From Phoronis australis (Eukaryota; Phoronida; Phoronidae): a stretch of DNA of 64,000 nucleotides. A model generated the notes under the pieces. The model saw only the letters and a program-made list of their open reading frames with translations. It was not told the origin of the DNA and made no database searches. The translations under genes and the position numbers were made by a program. Positions 1 to 12,503 of the stretch are shown in pieces. The stretch spans positions 4,185-68,184 of the forward strand of contig NMRA01000144.1 of the NCBI GenBank assembly GCA_002633005.1, written 5' to 3'. Numbering within the stretch: the first letter of the stretch is position 1; each line of letters begins with the position of its first letter.

Positions 1-26
1 CTCCCTCTCCCTCTCCCTCTCCCTCT
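1..26. repeat. (CTCCCT)n simple repeat at the window edge
   Basis: Four copies of the hexamer CTCCCT plus two bases run from the first base. The array is cut by the window edge, so its full length is unknown. Confidence 0.9.
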
Positions 27-1589
27 GTGGAGATGAATATGCCGGCAATAATTTGGTCACATTTTTTGGCCTTACAAAATCAATGGAGCGCAGACATTTG
101 ATTAGAAAATTGCATAGATTTGAGCTTCACGTACACGTTCTAACCCGGACACTCTGTGCAAACAGTGACTTCCAAAAGGGTCGATCATGAGAAAAAGTAA
201 AACAAAATAAAATACACAGATCCCTAGAATATTCACAATAAAGATAAAATGCTAAAATTATCGCAGACATTCTTGGTTATTTCACAGTGTCACGAGGCTA
301 TAATTGGTCAATATACTATACATAATTACAATGTATGTTCCTATGTACATGTACATGTATGTGAACGACGATGATGAATATCGGAGCCGTGCAACGATGG
401 ACCTGTTGTGTTAAAATATTATAAATAGTTAACGTGGGGTTTCCATTGTTTTATTTAATTGACTCATATCTCTGAAATTAATCTATAAATCATAAATGAG
501 TCACACCATTACGGTAGTCCATCATTAATGGATCCTTCTTTTGTGACCCCGTCTGTCTTTATCTAATTGCAACAATATTATTTTACCTCGGGGTGTTACG
601 ACTAAAGCATAGGCTTTGAATACGCGCTTTCGTCTCTGCTGAAGCATGCATCATCCAATTGACTCTCGTAGTGTGAAACAGGGTTACTTTTATCTTCTCT
701 ACGCAGCACTTCTTGCTTTTCGCTAAATTCAGCTCACGTTTGCACACTGGTCAGATCTTTTATAATAGTTCCTGGGGGAGATAAACTCGATTAGACACTG
801 ACACTGTTGATCGAGAATTATTAGATTTGTCTACAAACAATTAGCAGGAGATCACCTTACAAGCTAACAACTGCCTCGAGATAAAACTCTTCCTGTATTG
901 ACTGAGCTTGAAAGAAAACGTTACTCAAGCAAATTTTGGTTCACCGGATGTTTTACCAAGAGTCTATGATTGAGACAACATTTACAAGTGCAATGTACTT
1001 CACTCTACTGTCAGATATGTTGACCAAATATTCTATCACTAACTGAGTTCTATGAAATGCATTGAATGTGCATTTGCGTGCTTGATGTCGGCAAAATGCG
1101 AGTATACTAATGTTAGTTTAAATCTCTCAAACAGACCAGGGTCATGCAGCAGAGCTACTCACCCTTTCGGACAGTTGCAGACTACGTACAAGGAGTACAT
1201 GAAATTGATGTCGCTAAGTTTTTTTTGCAACCCCATTTCGCTACTAGATTAGGGTAAAATTAAACATAAGTCGCATTATCGCAAAACTTGTAAATACTGA
1301 TATCTAGATTTCAACAGATATTATCAGACCAGTTTAAAAGTTATGATATCTTAACTATGAATACCGAAAGCTTCGCCATATGCCTACAACTCAACAACAT
1401 AAAAGCACTGCTTAAACTGACCTGGAAATTTCAACATATCGCCTGTCAGTTTTCTACGATGCAGGTGGACAGGTACAGGTGTTCCAGTACCATTGCTAAT
1501 GTTAATGATGTTTTCGTACAATATCATGTTCATTAAATACAGGGTATAACTCCTGCAACATTTTATCTGTTCATTGTAAAAGTAACGCG
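27..1589. other. Non-coding stretch, no gene seen
   Basis: A+T-rich sequence with stops in all frames. The short open frames show no splice sites or recognisable motifs. The only structured item is an alternating palindrome (TGTACATGTACATGTA) near 345-360. Confidence 0.6.
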
Positions 1590-2085
1590 CGTGGTGGTGT
1601 TGGTGGTGGTGATGGTGGTGGTGGTGGCGGTGGAGTCTGATGAAGATGATGACCGATGACCGATGATGGCGGATGACGATTGTGATAGATATTAGTCCAA
1701 GGTGATGATTATGGTGGTGGTGGTGGTGGTGATGGCGATGGTAATATATATGACGATGATGATGATGATGGTGGTGATGATAATGATGATGATGATGAGG
1801 AGGAGGATGACGATGACGACGATGATTGATGATAGTGACGCTTGTTTGAAACGATGAAGACGATGCTGATTATGATGATGATGATGATGATGATGATGAC
1901 GACGGTGGTTAGAATGGCGATGGTGACAATAATAATGCATGTTGATAGGGACTATGCTGATGATGATGATGATTCATAACGATGTCGGTGGGTGACAATG
2001 ATGATGAATATAACTTTGATAATGATGGTGACGGCTGAGATGACGAAAGACATCTTAGACGGTGTGCTGATGATGATAACGAAGA
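1590..2085. repeat. GGT/GAT trinucleotide microsatellite block
   Basis: Almost 500 bases are built of GTG, GGT and GAT triplets with interruptions. Open frames here translate to His-, Ile- or Ser-rich runs on the minus strand and are by-products of the repeat, not genes. Confidence 0.9.
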
Positions 2086-2459
2086 CGACAACTTTAAGGT
2101 CAATAGCTTTGATCTGTCACTTTTGGGTGTCTTTATGTTGACTCGGAGTCCTTTCCGTGGACATACATATAATTCACTTGTGAGTTAGTCTAGCTTGATC
2201 ACCTACTTTGACTGTAATGTGTTACAATATCTTGTGCCTAATTTTCTTTTTAGCAAGCGTCTCAGAAACGCTGTCCTTGGCATACTGGCCGGTACAGCTA
2301 CAGTGTATAAACAAAAGATTTCCCTACGGGAATGCTTAGTTTGCAGAATTAATTGCACAGTGGCTCATGCCAACAAAAAATTTATGCAAAGGGCAAATAC
2401 ATTTCTATTACAATGTGGCTTCTTGCTTTCGAAAAATAAGTATGCACACCAATAGTAAA

Positions 2460-2880
2460 CAAACAACGAGGTGAGAACATCTTTCATGAACAGAATCTGC
2501 AAAAATACCCCACTTTGAATCCTACACGATAAGTGAAGTCTTTGAAAACTTCCTCCATAAAGCGCCCCTTTCTACTCGAAATTCACCTCTTTAAATCCAA
2601 TACAACACGTGAGGTCGCAAAGAACATATCTCATAATAAAAGTTGTTTTCTTTACAATTCAACCCTTTGAATTCGACACGATACGTGAAGTCAACCACCA
2701 CAAACTGCATTTTCTTAAAGATAACGTCGCTTAGAGCATATCTCTTAGACAGTCTTCTTCTACAAAGTTAAAGAATTTTGAATCCGACACGATAAGTGGT
2801 GTCGCTAAGAATTTATCTCACGAACAGCCTTTTCCACAAAAACACTTCACTTTGAATCTAACGCCATAAGTGATGACTGG
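2460..2880. repeat. Degenerate tandem array, period about 75-110 bases
   Basis: A core resembling TTTGAATCCGACACGATAAG followed by TGAAGTCGCTAAGAACATATCT recurs at about 2513, 2587, 2665, 2773 and 2851. Spacings are 74, 78, 108 and 78 bases, with copies differing by substitutions and small indels. The array ends abruptly near 2880. It carries no open frame and looks like a decayed minisatellite or satellite. Confidence 0.7.
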
Positions 2881-3196
2881 TAACATAGACTATAGAAAAC
2901 AGATTTGCAACAATCGACATTTTCTTGGGAAACATCCTAGAGGAGGCGCCACCCTCTAAACATAGCAATTTCAGTTTCTGGTTAGTGTGTTGTGACGGGA
3001 AATCCTTCCATCTATTTTACTGTCTTGTACAACGAAGAAATAACGATTTCGGCATTGAAACGTTGTTCAAGGTCTTCCAACAGTTTTGAGCGGCAACGAC
3101 GCGCATTTGAGCTTCAACTGAAACGTCAAGTAAACAACTGCTGAAGTACGAGATTGGTTTTTGAGTAGGCCTGGTAATAATCTCTGGAGTATTAAT

Positions 3197-3446
3197 ATGA
3201 ACTTTATTTCAGACATTAACGTTTCACGAGCGTTCAATTTATTTAAACACGGATGTGAGTTGGGCAAAATCGCCGATACAAATCCTGACGAAATGACCAG
3301 GATTAACAGACGACGTAATGCCGGAAGTAATGTGTGTTATAACTGCCAGGTGTCGCTTGTGAATACTGACGTTAAGACTTATGCGTTAGATCTCAGATTT
3401 CGTCCATTGAAAATATACGGAATTGGCGGTCCATGTACTATAGTCT
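3197..3446 (+). repeat. First copy of a 250-base direct duplication
   Basis: This block matches 3656-3905 with only about six single-base differences, three synonymous and three changing an amino acid. It stops exactly at the single N at 3447. The second copy then continues in frame to a stop, while the first runs into unrelated sequence. Either a recent partial tandem duplication or two haplotypes placed in series by the assembler. Confidence 0.85.
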
Positions 3447-3447
3447 N
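3447..3447. other. Single ambiguous base (N) at a duplication junction
   Basis: One N separates the first copy of the 250-base repeat from unrelated sequence. This is where an assembly join or a polishing failure would be expected. Confidence 0.9.
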
Positions 3448-3655
3448 ATATGCAGGGGTAACCCCCCGGACATTTAATGACTCAATAACCGCAGTCCAAC
3501 CGAGTCCAACCTAGGCCAGTCTTAGGGTGAGTCACAACCCAACCGAGTTCAGAACGCGTCCGGGCGAAGCCTGACCTCACTCCGGTTGAAGGTCACCCGA
3601 GGCCTGACTGAGGCTGAAGTTCGTTCGATAGGACGTTGGATTCGATCAGCACTGT

Positions 3656-4030
3656 ATGAACTTTATTTCAGACATTAACGTTTCACGAGCGTTCAATTTA
3701 TTTAAACACGGATGTGAATTGGGGAAAATCGCCGATACAAATCCTGACGAAATGACCGGGATTAACAGACGACGTAATGCCGGAAGTAATGCGTGTTATA
3801 ACTGCCAGGTGTCGCTTGTGAATAATGACGTCAAGACTTATGCGTTAGATCTCAGATTTCGTCCATTGAAAATATACGGAATTGGCGGTCCATGTACTAT
3901 AGTCTATGCTGGCAACATCATTCTTATACGTTTTTGTGATCAAAACAAAGGCAAATACCGTGCTTATGATCTGCACGCTCAGCGTGCACACGCTAAAGAC
4001 CACGTAATAGACGTGTTTTGTGATATATAG
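3656..4030 (+). CDS. Unrecognised ORF, possible 3' terminal exon
   Basis: A 124-codon open frame ends in TAG at 4030. The apparent start ATG lies inside ACTTTATTTCAG, which looks like a 3' splice acceptor. Coding may therefore begin about 3672 as a terminal exon, with the branch-like TATTAAT upstream of the first copy. The protein is basic and mixed in composition, with Cys at several positions (CYNC near residue 48) and a His/Arg-rich stretch close to the end. I do not recognise the family. The first copy at 3197 carries the same frame but is broken at the N. Alternatives are a fragment of a mobile element or a host exon whose partners lie outside recognisable range. Confidence 0.4.
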   Translation: MNFISDINVSRAFNLFKHGCELGKIADTNPDEMTGINRRRNAGSNACYNCQVSLVNNDVKTYALDLRFRPLKIYGIGGPCTIVYAGNIILIRFCDQNKGKYRAYDLHAQRAHAKDHVIDVFCDI

Positions 4031-5335
4031 GAAGGTTTAGCATGACGTCATTTTGACGTCATTACGACGTTTTGGACCAAATGTCTCTTCTTGTTCCCAG
4101 GTCCAAATTACGTCATCTACTACCATGAAACCTCATCACTAAACATCCGAATTCGCTTGTTTAGTATGACGTCAATTTGACGTTTGCACCCAGTCAATTA
4201 AAACTAAAATGGAAAAATTAAAATCAATAGTAATAATAATAGTAATAATTAGGCTAAATTTACTTAGCTATGTATATTGCTAATCAGATCAGAAATTAAC
4301 GCGTAGCTATGGACATTGTCAATCTTAATCCTTCTCAACTCCTGAACTATTGAAAGCATGCCCATTTATGGTACCACCGTTGTGAGAGCATACCAATTAA
4401 ACATATATAAACACTTGGTTTGTAATGAATTGCTCACATGATTACCTACATGTAAATCGGAAACAAATACAAGACCTGCAAAATGCTTAACAATGAAAAC
4501 CTGACTTCGCATTTCTGTTCCTATCTGCGGATCCAAATTGCGTCTTAACAGTGGCAGACGTCATCAGTATACACCTTTATTCTAGCCTGGACAACAACAA
4601 ACGCCAAGGGCGAAAATGTATGCCGTGGCATCGACACACATACATGTATTGCCGTTTGTCAACAATATGTGCAATGGACATCGATACACAATGTCGCTCC
4701 CCAGTGTGTTGAAAGGGAGTCTGCTTACCAAGCTTTTGGCAATTAGGCGGATCCAGAGCCTGAGAGAGGCCCGGAAATTTCAAAAAACGCAACGAGGCCG
4801 GAACAAGTTGGACGAAGGAATGATTCGGGAGTTTATGATTGGCGTCGGACGCCAGCCTCGTTTGTGATAGCGTTAATTTTACGAAACGTTAATATTTGGG
4901 ATATCAAAGAAATGACTTAATGCCTCCAACATTCGATAGCTAGTAACTGTTCGAACTCTTTATCTTGATCCAGTATTCTTGAAACATGCAACTCGTCTAC
5001 ATTTACCGGAAGAGTCCTTCGTCCTAGGCCTTCATGCAGTATCGCGTAGGTCTTCATGTACATGTACACTGTCATGCACTTTTGGTATAGATGAGCGCAT
5101 TTACATGTAGATGCGACATGCCACCACAATATGGTCGATCTACACTGTATGCACCGGATACGAGAATACATGTATGCCGTGAACGCCTTTGTTAAGGACA
5201 CAGATATTGTCACACTCAGCACTTGTACATGTACATAGCACGTGACTTGTGTGATTTATGCTTTAATGTCATTTAAAAATAAACTTGGCTTCAGAATCTG
5301 AATGAAATAAAAAGGCTCAAAAGACTTTCGAGTTC
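4031..5335. other. Non-coding stretch
   Basis: No supportable exon. It holds two TGTACATGTACA palindromes (about 5055-5068 and 5223-5236) and scattered short open frames on both strands without splice context. Confidence 0.5.
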
Positions 5336-5405
5336 GGGCTGGTGGCGCTGGGGTAAAATAGTAACTTGCAAACAAGAGGGTAACCGGATCAAATCATGAT
5401 GAGGG
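5335..5405 (+). repeat. tRNA-derived SINE-like segment (candidate)
   Basis: TGGCGCTGGGG resembles a polymerase III A box. GGATCAAATC resembles a B box and begins about 43 bases further on, the normal tRNA spacing. Between them CTTGCAAACAAG can form an anticodon-like stem-loop. No clean acceptor stem is seen, so a tRNA gene is not claimed. Confidence 0.35.
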
Positions 5406-5530
5406 CTGCATTACTTTGCAAAAAGGTTTTTAAAAGGAACTCAAATCCCGTTACCATAGCAATTGTTGTATATGAAGGCATAAGCGGTCAATATAGCTAA
5501 CTGATAAATCCGAAAGGTGAGTTTTAACGT

Positions 5531-6286
5531 CATAATCTGTCCAAATCATCCAAAAATTTAGGCTAAGTTCAATGTATCTAAACTACACGGTTAACAGATT
5601 GCTAAACATGGTGTCGGGCGCAAAAACACTACTCACGTACCTGCAAACACCGTTCACTAACTCTCATACACGGATTCGGACTCAAAAGTCACACAAACCG
5701 CCAAACACGGTTTACGGATAAAAATGTAGAAATCGTCCTCAACAACGGTGTAATGGGTTCGAGATTAAATATAATTTGGATCATATATTTTGTCTATATT
5801 GTGATGTAATTGTTTTGAATTAGAAAAAGTAAACATATTTATTTAAACTGCTTATTTGTTCAACACTTTATTGGAGTCCAAATTCTTTATGTGACATCAA
5901 TTCTCAATTCTGACAATGATAGTAGCGACTTCCGTTATGTTCTGCTCTCTTTTCAAAATGACATGGGCCTTTCAGATTCCATAAAAAGAGCCTCTGTTTC
6001 AATACTCTTTCTGCGTAGTAACAATCACTGTTTTGTGCTACTTACCCGAGAAGCCGAATGAGTCCATGACCGCGTATTTGGCATGCTTTGTAGGAGTGAA
6101 CTGTGTTTGGCGGTCCGTTTGTCGTGTTTGTGAATCCGTGACCGTGTAAAGGGTGAATGAATCGTGTATCAGTGTAGGGAGTCAGTGAGCGGTGCTTGCA
6201 GATACGTGAGTGGTGTTTTCGCGTGTTTAGCAGTCAGTTAACCGTGTAGTTTAGGTACAAATTAAGTTGATGAACTCCCGATTATG
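5531..6286. mobile_element. Fold-back / long-inverted-repeat element 1
   Basis: The segment begins CATAATC and ends GATTATG. Arms of roughly 170-200 bases (about 5531-5730 and 6096-6286) are reverse-complementary with mismatches. For example CTAAACTACACGGTTAAC at about 5578 pairs with GTTAACCGTGTAGTTTAG near 6240. Each arm contains repeated AAACAC(G)G-type sub-motifs. The centre is A+T-rich and has no open frame, so the element is non-autonomous. No clear target-site duplication is visible. Confidence 0.8.
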
Positions 6287-9200
6287 CTTCTCGTCTATTC
6301 TCATTGATTGGTCAAAATTCGTTACCCTAACCGAAACGCGGTCAATAGCAAACAAATGCTTCATTGTGAGTGATGAAAAAATTACAAATAAACCCGAACG
6401 GTTGAGCACATTTTATTTCATTTTATGATTTAAAAATCTGGCTGCAATGTGAAAATCCAACGCGCCGTTCTCATGCTATATTGAATCAGGAGCAATTGCA
6501 TTTAGACAGCTGCTGGTTCGTGCGCGCTATACGTTTATCAATGAATAATTTCCAGTCACTCAACTCGTGTCAATATCGCAATGCAAATAATCCCAGCTAT
6601 ATTGTGCAGATCGAGTATACGTACATATGTAGTTGATTACCAGTCATATTTGCACAGTTGAAAACTCAGCATACAATTTAGAAAAAAAGTACTCGTATCC
6701 ATCAGAACTACAACGGATTCGAATTAGTAATGGTCTCCGATCAGGTTCTTCTTGCCTGCTAATAATTTTAATAATGCATTGACATACCAAAACCTCTCTG
6801 GGCATTAGAAATATATTGTGCAGTGTCATAGTCACGGAAATTACTGGGTGCGTGAATTTTCTCTTCTTGCTAATGTAGCAAAAGAAAGCTTTCAGAAAGG
6901 AGATGGGTATCTAAAAGGGAGGACATAATGAGGTACATGCGCACTGTAATAGATGAGAAATCGTTTCTGGATGGTAAATAAAGATGTCTATTGGCTGGTA
7001 TGAGTCTATAATCAATGTCTTGCTTTGCTTTACAGGACACTGCAATTTGTTTTGGGAACGCATGCAAACCACTTCCTGATTCGTAAAGTAGGGTTACTGG
7101 CGGGCTGACGGATTTCAGAAATTATTGGAATACACGGCAGTATTATTATGAACGCGCCGATAAATTAGCAACTCATGAAATACTGACTTTTAAAGAGTTC
7201 GTAGTTGTGAAACCTTTGCACCGGGATAGCAGCGAAGGATTCACCAAGTTCCATTACAAGTAAGCTCAATAACAGAAGAAACTTGTCCACATGCTTATGA
7301 GCTGATGCATATTATAACCGAAAACATGTTACACGTGGGCCTATGGATTTGTAATTGAACTTAAAATTGATATTTCCCTTTTATTTCATGGTCCAATCTT
7401 TTTAACCACTCAAATGAATCATAAACGACATGTTGCATAATGCAATTACCGTTCTTACAACACAGACACTACAAGCGGGTGTGCATTTTACCATTGGGCA
7501 CCAGGAGAGGCCAAAAAGTACCTATTTTCAAACGGACGCCCTGCGGTGAATTTTCAATAAAAAATTCGCTGTTATAGAACAGGTAAGTAAGATTCATCAT
7601 GATCGTACATCAAACGACGACCATGTCAGTTATAGTAGATTTGTGTAATGATAACTCTCAAGAGATTTGTTGAAAATTGTGTCATCAATGCAACCCTTCC
7701 ATGTGTTAATTAGACAAAGTAATCAATAACTACACGAACATATAAATAAGTTTGTATGTGTTTGTCCAATTTTCGTATCGATTGCATATCATTGCTGACT
7801 TTTAAGAGGCGGCAATAGACCGTGTCCCTAAAGTCGATCACCGTGTTTAAATGCTGTGAATAATAGAAAACAAAAAAATATGCCTTTAGGCCTTGACAAA
7901 GGAACAGAGTACATATGGCTTGTGAAATTTTAATGTGTCGTTTAGGGAGGCGAGAAACAATGGCTTAAATAATGTTTTTTGTTCTTTAATAACGCAGGTG
8001 ATTATCATTGTAAGCATTCGTTGTTTACCTGCATTTAAATGTATTCATTTGGATGTTGAAGCAATAGATTTTTATTAGAAAGTAACCGAAATGAAAGATG
8101 AGTTTAAAGAACGGTAGAGCCTTGCGTTTGCTAGACTACTTCTAGCGTCCTTAAACGATTACTTTCTCTGATGGTCTGTGTTGACACAAGTTTTGCGATC
8201 TTTCATTCGGAAGATGTTACACAAGCAGAGAGTTAAATATCTAAACGAAATCATCTCAGTCAATTCAAAATTTTAGTTCATGTTTCTAGAATACGTGCAC
8301 GGACAAACTTGTCTGGTTCTATTCAGAAAGGAAGCTATGAATGTTTTTGGATCGAAAGGTATTCACTAAATTTTTCGAAGCGGAATAAGTGATGCATAAT
8401 GATAAGACTTCAGCGATTTTTCTTTATTTTTCGACAGCAACAGTCATCTAAACAAAATCTGTGTCCAAAGCATAGAATAATTGATGACAACTGAGTGAAA
8501 GAAAAAAAATGGAGCTGTTGCAAAATTGATGTGATTCTTATGGGACGCTCAATCTAACCGGTCGCATCACTTTTATCAACTACTTGACCAAGGTTTTGAA
8601 GAAAATATGCAAATAGGTTTTGTTTACGTCATTTCAATACGCACCATTAATAAAACACGTTTTTGGAAAGGTTTTATAACCTATTGCTAAAGAATACCAA
8701 GACAATTGTGACCTTGGAAACTAAATCTATAACACATTGATGTCTAAATTCAGGTTTCTGTTTACCCATTCTGTTCACAATACAAGTGGAACGTTCTAGA
8801 TAGTTTAATTTACTTGCCAGTTGTTTTGAAGCCGGCGGCCGCCGGACTATTGGCTTGAGCATAAACCGAAAAATTCTGTGTCAAAACAAAGCCACAATGA
8901 CCATGCGCCGCTGTTGCCATGCACTCGCTATTGTAAAAGGAATTTACGTGTTATTATATACACTCATTGGGTGCAATTGGAAAATTGGATTACTTATTAA
9001 TCTGTATCAACGCACATGAAGCTGTTAAAAGTGACGTCAGGTCGATGAATCCTCAACGAATAAACATTTAAAAATATCAAAGCCTTGTCGATTTGACCAG
9101 AAATGAATACGGTCTCATGACGTCATATAACGTTCCTATTCTGGAACTTTGGTGGAGAACTGTAAATTTCTGCATATGTAATCTGGTTAAGCGACTTTGC

Positions 9201-10441
9201 TGATCGAGGCATTCAAACATTCGCACAAACCCGCTCGCCCACACAAGTCAGTCCGCTAATGGAAGGTCAAAGTTCAGGCAAGGATGAGACGATACGTGTG
9301 TGTTACCAATTCAATAAATTTCGGATTATGTTCTGTACAAGATTACTGGCTTAGGACTCATTTTTTCAAATTTCAGTAATTTTGCAGAATCTTTGAGCAG
9401 AGACTAATAGATGATAGATTTAGACACCGTTTAGTATGAACTGTGTGTAAATTCGGGTCCAAAACAACCGATTCAACGGGAGTGAGAGATTATTACCCAA
9501 CGCGCCAGAGTCAAACCTGAAATAGTGCCCTAGCCAGTTTCATATAGACTAAACGGAACTCAGTGTATTGAAATTTGATAAAACGACTATTTATCATATA
9601 AACGACTATTTATTATGTGGCAAAATTGTAGATATTTTTAGGTACCAAGTGAATGTTGGCCTTGTAAATCTTGATGCCAGGAAAATGGAAAACGTAAAGC
9701 AAATTCCACCATGTTCCGTTTCTCTACAGGTTGCTGGTTTCCTATCACATCATAATTAATCCCTTCCGTAGTGGTTTCAGGCAACTATCATACCACGACA
9801 TTTGCCATGTTTGGCTTTCAATATTTAATTGCATGAAACACTCGAACTATTAAAAGAAAAATCGATTATCATATCACTGAAATATCAACACAAAATGGCG
9901 TATGACACAAATGCAGGTGGTGGCGTACAGCTTAATCCTTGAAAGTAATGCACTCTAATAAACTCTAATACTCTTTCCTTTGGTTTCACCAGTTCAGAAC
10001 ATAGAACGACCTTTTTCAATCGAATTATATTCCAAAATTGGATCAGTTCGTGAATTACAGCTGTGCTCATAATTGCATTATCTTTTACAAATATTTTCAG
10101 GAAAATAAAATAGAAATTCAGCGGTATTAAAATCTGTCGGCCATTTTGTAGAAAAAATGCACGATGTTGGGAAGTAAGTTTTGACTTAACGGTCTACTAA
10201 CTACTTACATGAAAAATTAACATTAGATTAAGCTGAATGAGTCTCTTCAAAACATAGAAAGTTCAGAACGTTATGATATCACTTATGGCAATGCAAGCAT
10301 AATGCATCACCTGCTAAACTTCGAGATTTTCAATACCCTCGCCAATAAAAATACTTCCTGGTGCGAGATGAGTTCAGAATCCCAAATCTACTGTCTGGAT
10401 CTTCTCATTGTTAGTATTGATATTGTCTCATTTGCATATAG
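6287..10441. other. Long non-coding stretch
   Basis: About 4 kb of A+T-rich DNA without a supportable exon on either strand. A 19-base imperfect duplication (AAACGACTATTTATCATAT) sits near 9580-9620. Short open frames are scattered and show no conserved pattern. Confidence 0.5.
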
Positions 10442-10534
10442 AGGCAACGTCGCTGAAAGCTGGTGTCATTCCCACCCTAGCGGCTACAGAGAACAGAGAA
10501 TCTACTCCCGCTACCGGAGAACAGCATATTTCAA
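10442..10534 (+). CDS. Isolated candidate internal exon, unrecognised
   Basis: The acceptor TCATTTGCATATAG precedes it and the donor GTAAGC follows. The 93 bases are a multiple of three and stay open in two frames, so phase cannot be decided. No partner exon was found nearby and no motif is recognisable. It could be a chance pair of splice-like signals. Confidence 0.2.
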
Positions 10535-12359
10535 GTAAGCATTTTCTTTAAGTATTTCGCTACTCCTAACTTCTTTGGGTAAATTACTTAATGCAATTTT
10601 TAAAATAAAATCACGCTTTCTTGCCTCTGAACAACTGTGCCATTATTATGCAAAATATCTTTGAAATGAGTCAAGTTCAACTCGTAACTTAGAAATTTTT
10701 AACTGACCGGTAAACTCAATAGTGGCTGCAGTTAGGCCTATTCCTATTGCGTGACGTTACAATTTACTCGTTTCTGGTTCTCACTAGCGATCGTCTTTCT
10801 TTGAGTTTTTGTTAGTAACTGTCTGGCACAGTTTGAACCAATCTCCATGACTGCTCAAAAGTGCTTAGTTCGATTGTCTAACATTTGCTAGGATGTGATG
10901 TAGAGATAGCGAAAAGGTTCCAACTATCAATTTAGTCTCATTAATGTTTTTGGTTTTTGATCGCATTTTTATCAAAAGAGTCGTTTTCATCTCACAGTGT
11001 CGAACTGCACATCAGTGAACTAACATACATAAAATTGTCAACGGACGAAACGAATAATTAAAACCAGAGCGGAATTGACTGTCAAGATAAACCAGTCTGA
11101 GTAAATTTTTGCTACACTAACTTGTACATAAAGCCGGATGTAATATCTTGATTGTCTGCCATTAATGAGTTCAGTTATTTGTTTAGCGCACACATGTGCA
11201 ACTTGTGATTAAGAATAACATAAAAAACAATATTAAAACAATAATGTAAAGTTGAATGGAAAAATATTGATAACACAAAATGCCAAGAACTCCAATTCCA
11301 TTGTGATCCGAAAAAGCAACATAATGGATGTTTTTAATGACGGACTCAAACAATTAAAACAAAAAAACAGCAAAAACACTGATACACAAATCAATAAAAG
11401 ACCCTCAGATTCTGTCATCGTAGTTTGACCACAGTGCAATGCTGCAATGGAGTAATGAAACGCCCCCTATGTTTTTCCAATGTCAACTTGAACCCTGGAT
11501 CTGTGCCCAAGAATTTAAATGGTTGATCCATGGCACGTTAAATCCGTACATTCCATAAAAATGATTTTCATATCTAACAAATACCTACAATAAACAAGAA
11601 CAAAAACATTTGTCTCGACTTTTGCTGGTCGACATGGTGAGCAGAACTGTGTATCCGTCCATGTTTTCAAAGGTAGGCTGTGTATTAGCATAAAAGTGCA
11701 AAAGGATATAAATATAACGACTTCGAACCTTTTCAGCTTGACTCTAGAATTATTTTATTATCTTTTCTTGATCCCGGAAATGTGTAGATTGTGGTTTGCC
11801 CGTCTATTCTGTCAGTGCATCTTGGCCCGGTTGGATAAAAGCTATACATACAGTAGGCTAGTAACAAGTACATCGATTCACCACACGTCACGCCGCTGCT
11901 TGTAATGTTGAACAATGCACTTGACGTCATGCATCAATCAAAGTTCTTCAGCGGATAAGTTTTAAGTTTCATCCAAGCCAGTCCAGATGAATAGCGATTG
12001 TGGTAGCTGATTCCAGAACCAGGCTCGGTCTCCTACTACATAGATTTTTTCATGCAAAACCCGTAGCAGCTGTGTTCTCATCAAACGCTACTAATCCATA
12101 AGAGTCAATTTACACATGTATCACCATGGTATATAGGGCACGATTGGGCAGTTCCTACGGATGAGAACAAAATTATCTGCTGTTGGCTACGTCATTGCAG
12201 ATGCGAGTAAAAATGTATTCATCCGTAAAATTTAATGCTGTGATATTTTCAGTCCTTGCTAGTGCTAGTGTTGTTTAAACGATTTCGGTTACCTTGGTGT
12301 TGTTCAAAATGTTTCGAATTGCAGTAGAGCAAGGATGTACATGTATTCACTGTTTGACC
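10535..12359. other. Non-coding stretch
   Basis: No exon or element could be supported. Several short open frames occur on both strands, all without splice-site or motif support. Confidence 0.5.
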
Positions 12360-12428
12360 ATAGGCGGCGCAGCACTGAAAAAAGTGGGGGCTAAAGCCCC
12401 CTCAGCCCCCATGTTGTGCACCGCCTAT
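12360..12428. mobile_element. GC-rich 70-base TIR element, copy 1 of a tandem pair
   Basis: Ends are ATAGGCGGCGCA and, inverted, ATAGGCGGTGCA. The core reads GCACTGAAAAAAGTGGGGGC followed by a run of C. The same design recurs at 12433, 16378, 22019, 22087 and (inverted) 32208, so it is a dispersed family. Confidence 0.8.
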
Positions 12429-12432
12429 AGAC

Positions 12433-12503
12433 CATTTGCGGCGTAGTACTGAAAAAAGTGGGGGGCTATAGCCCCACCAGCCCCCTATGGTGCGCCGCCC
12501 ATG
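12433..12503. mobile_element. GC-rich 70-base TIR element, copy 2 of a tandem pair
   Basis: Same family as the neighbour four bases upstream. It shares the AGTACTGAAAAAAGTGGGG core, the internal palindrome GGGGCTATAGCCCC and the end TGCGCCGCCCATG. Confidence 0.8.

Noticed and set aside
7454-7574. Plus-strand exon ending in the donor GTAAGTAAG
   Set aside because: Both reasonable frames hit stops before the donor.
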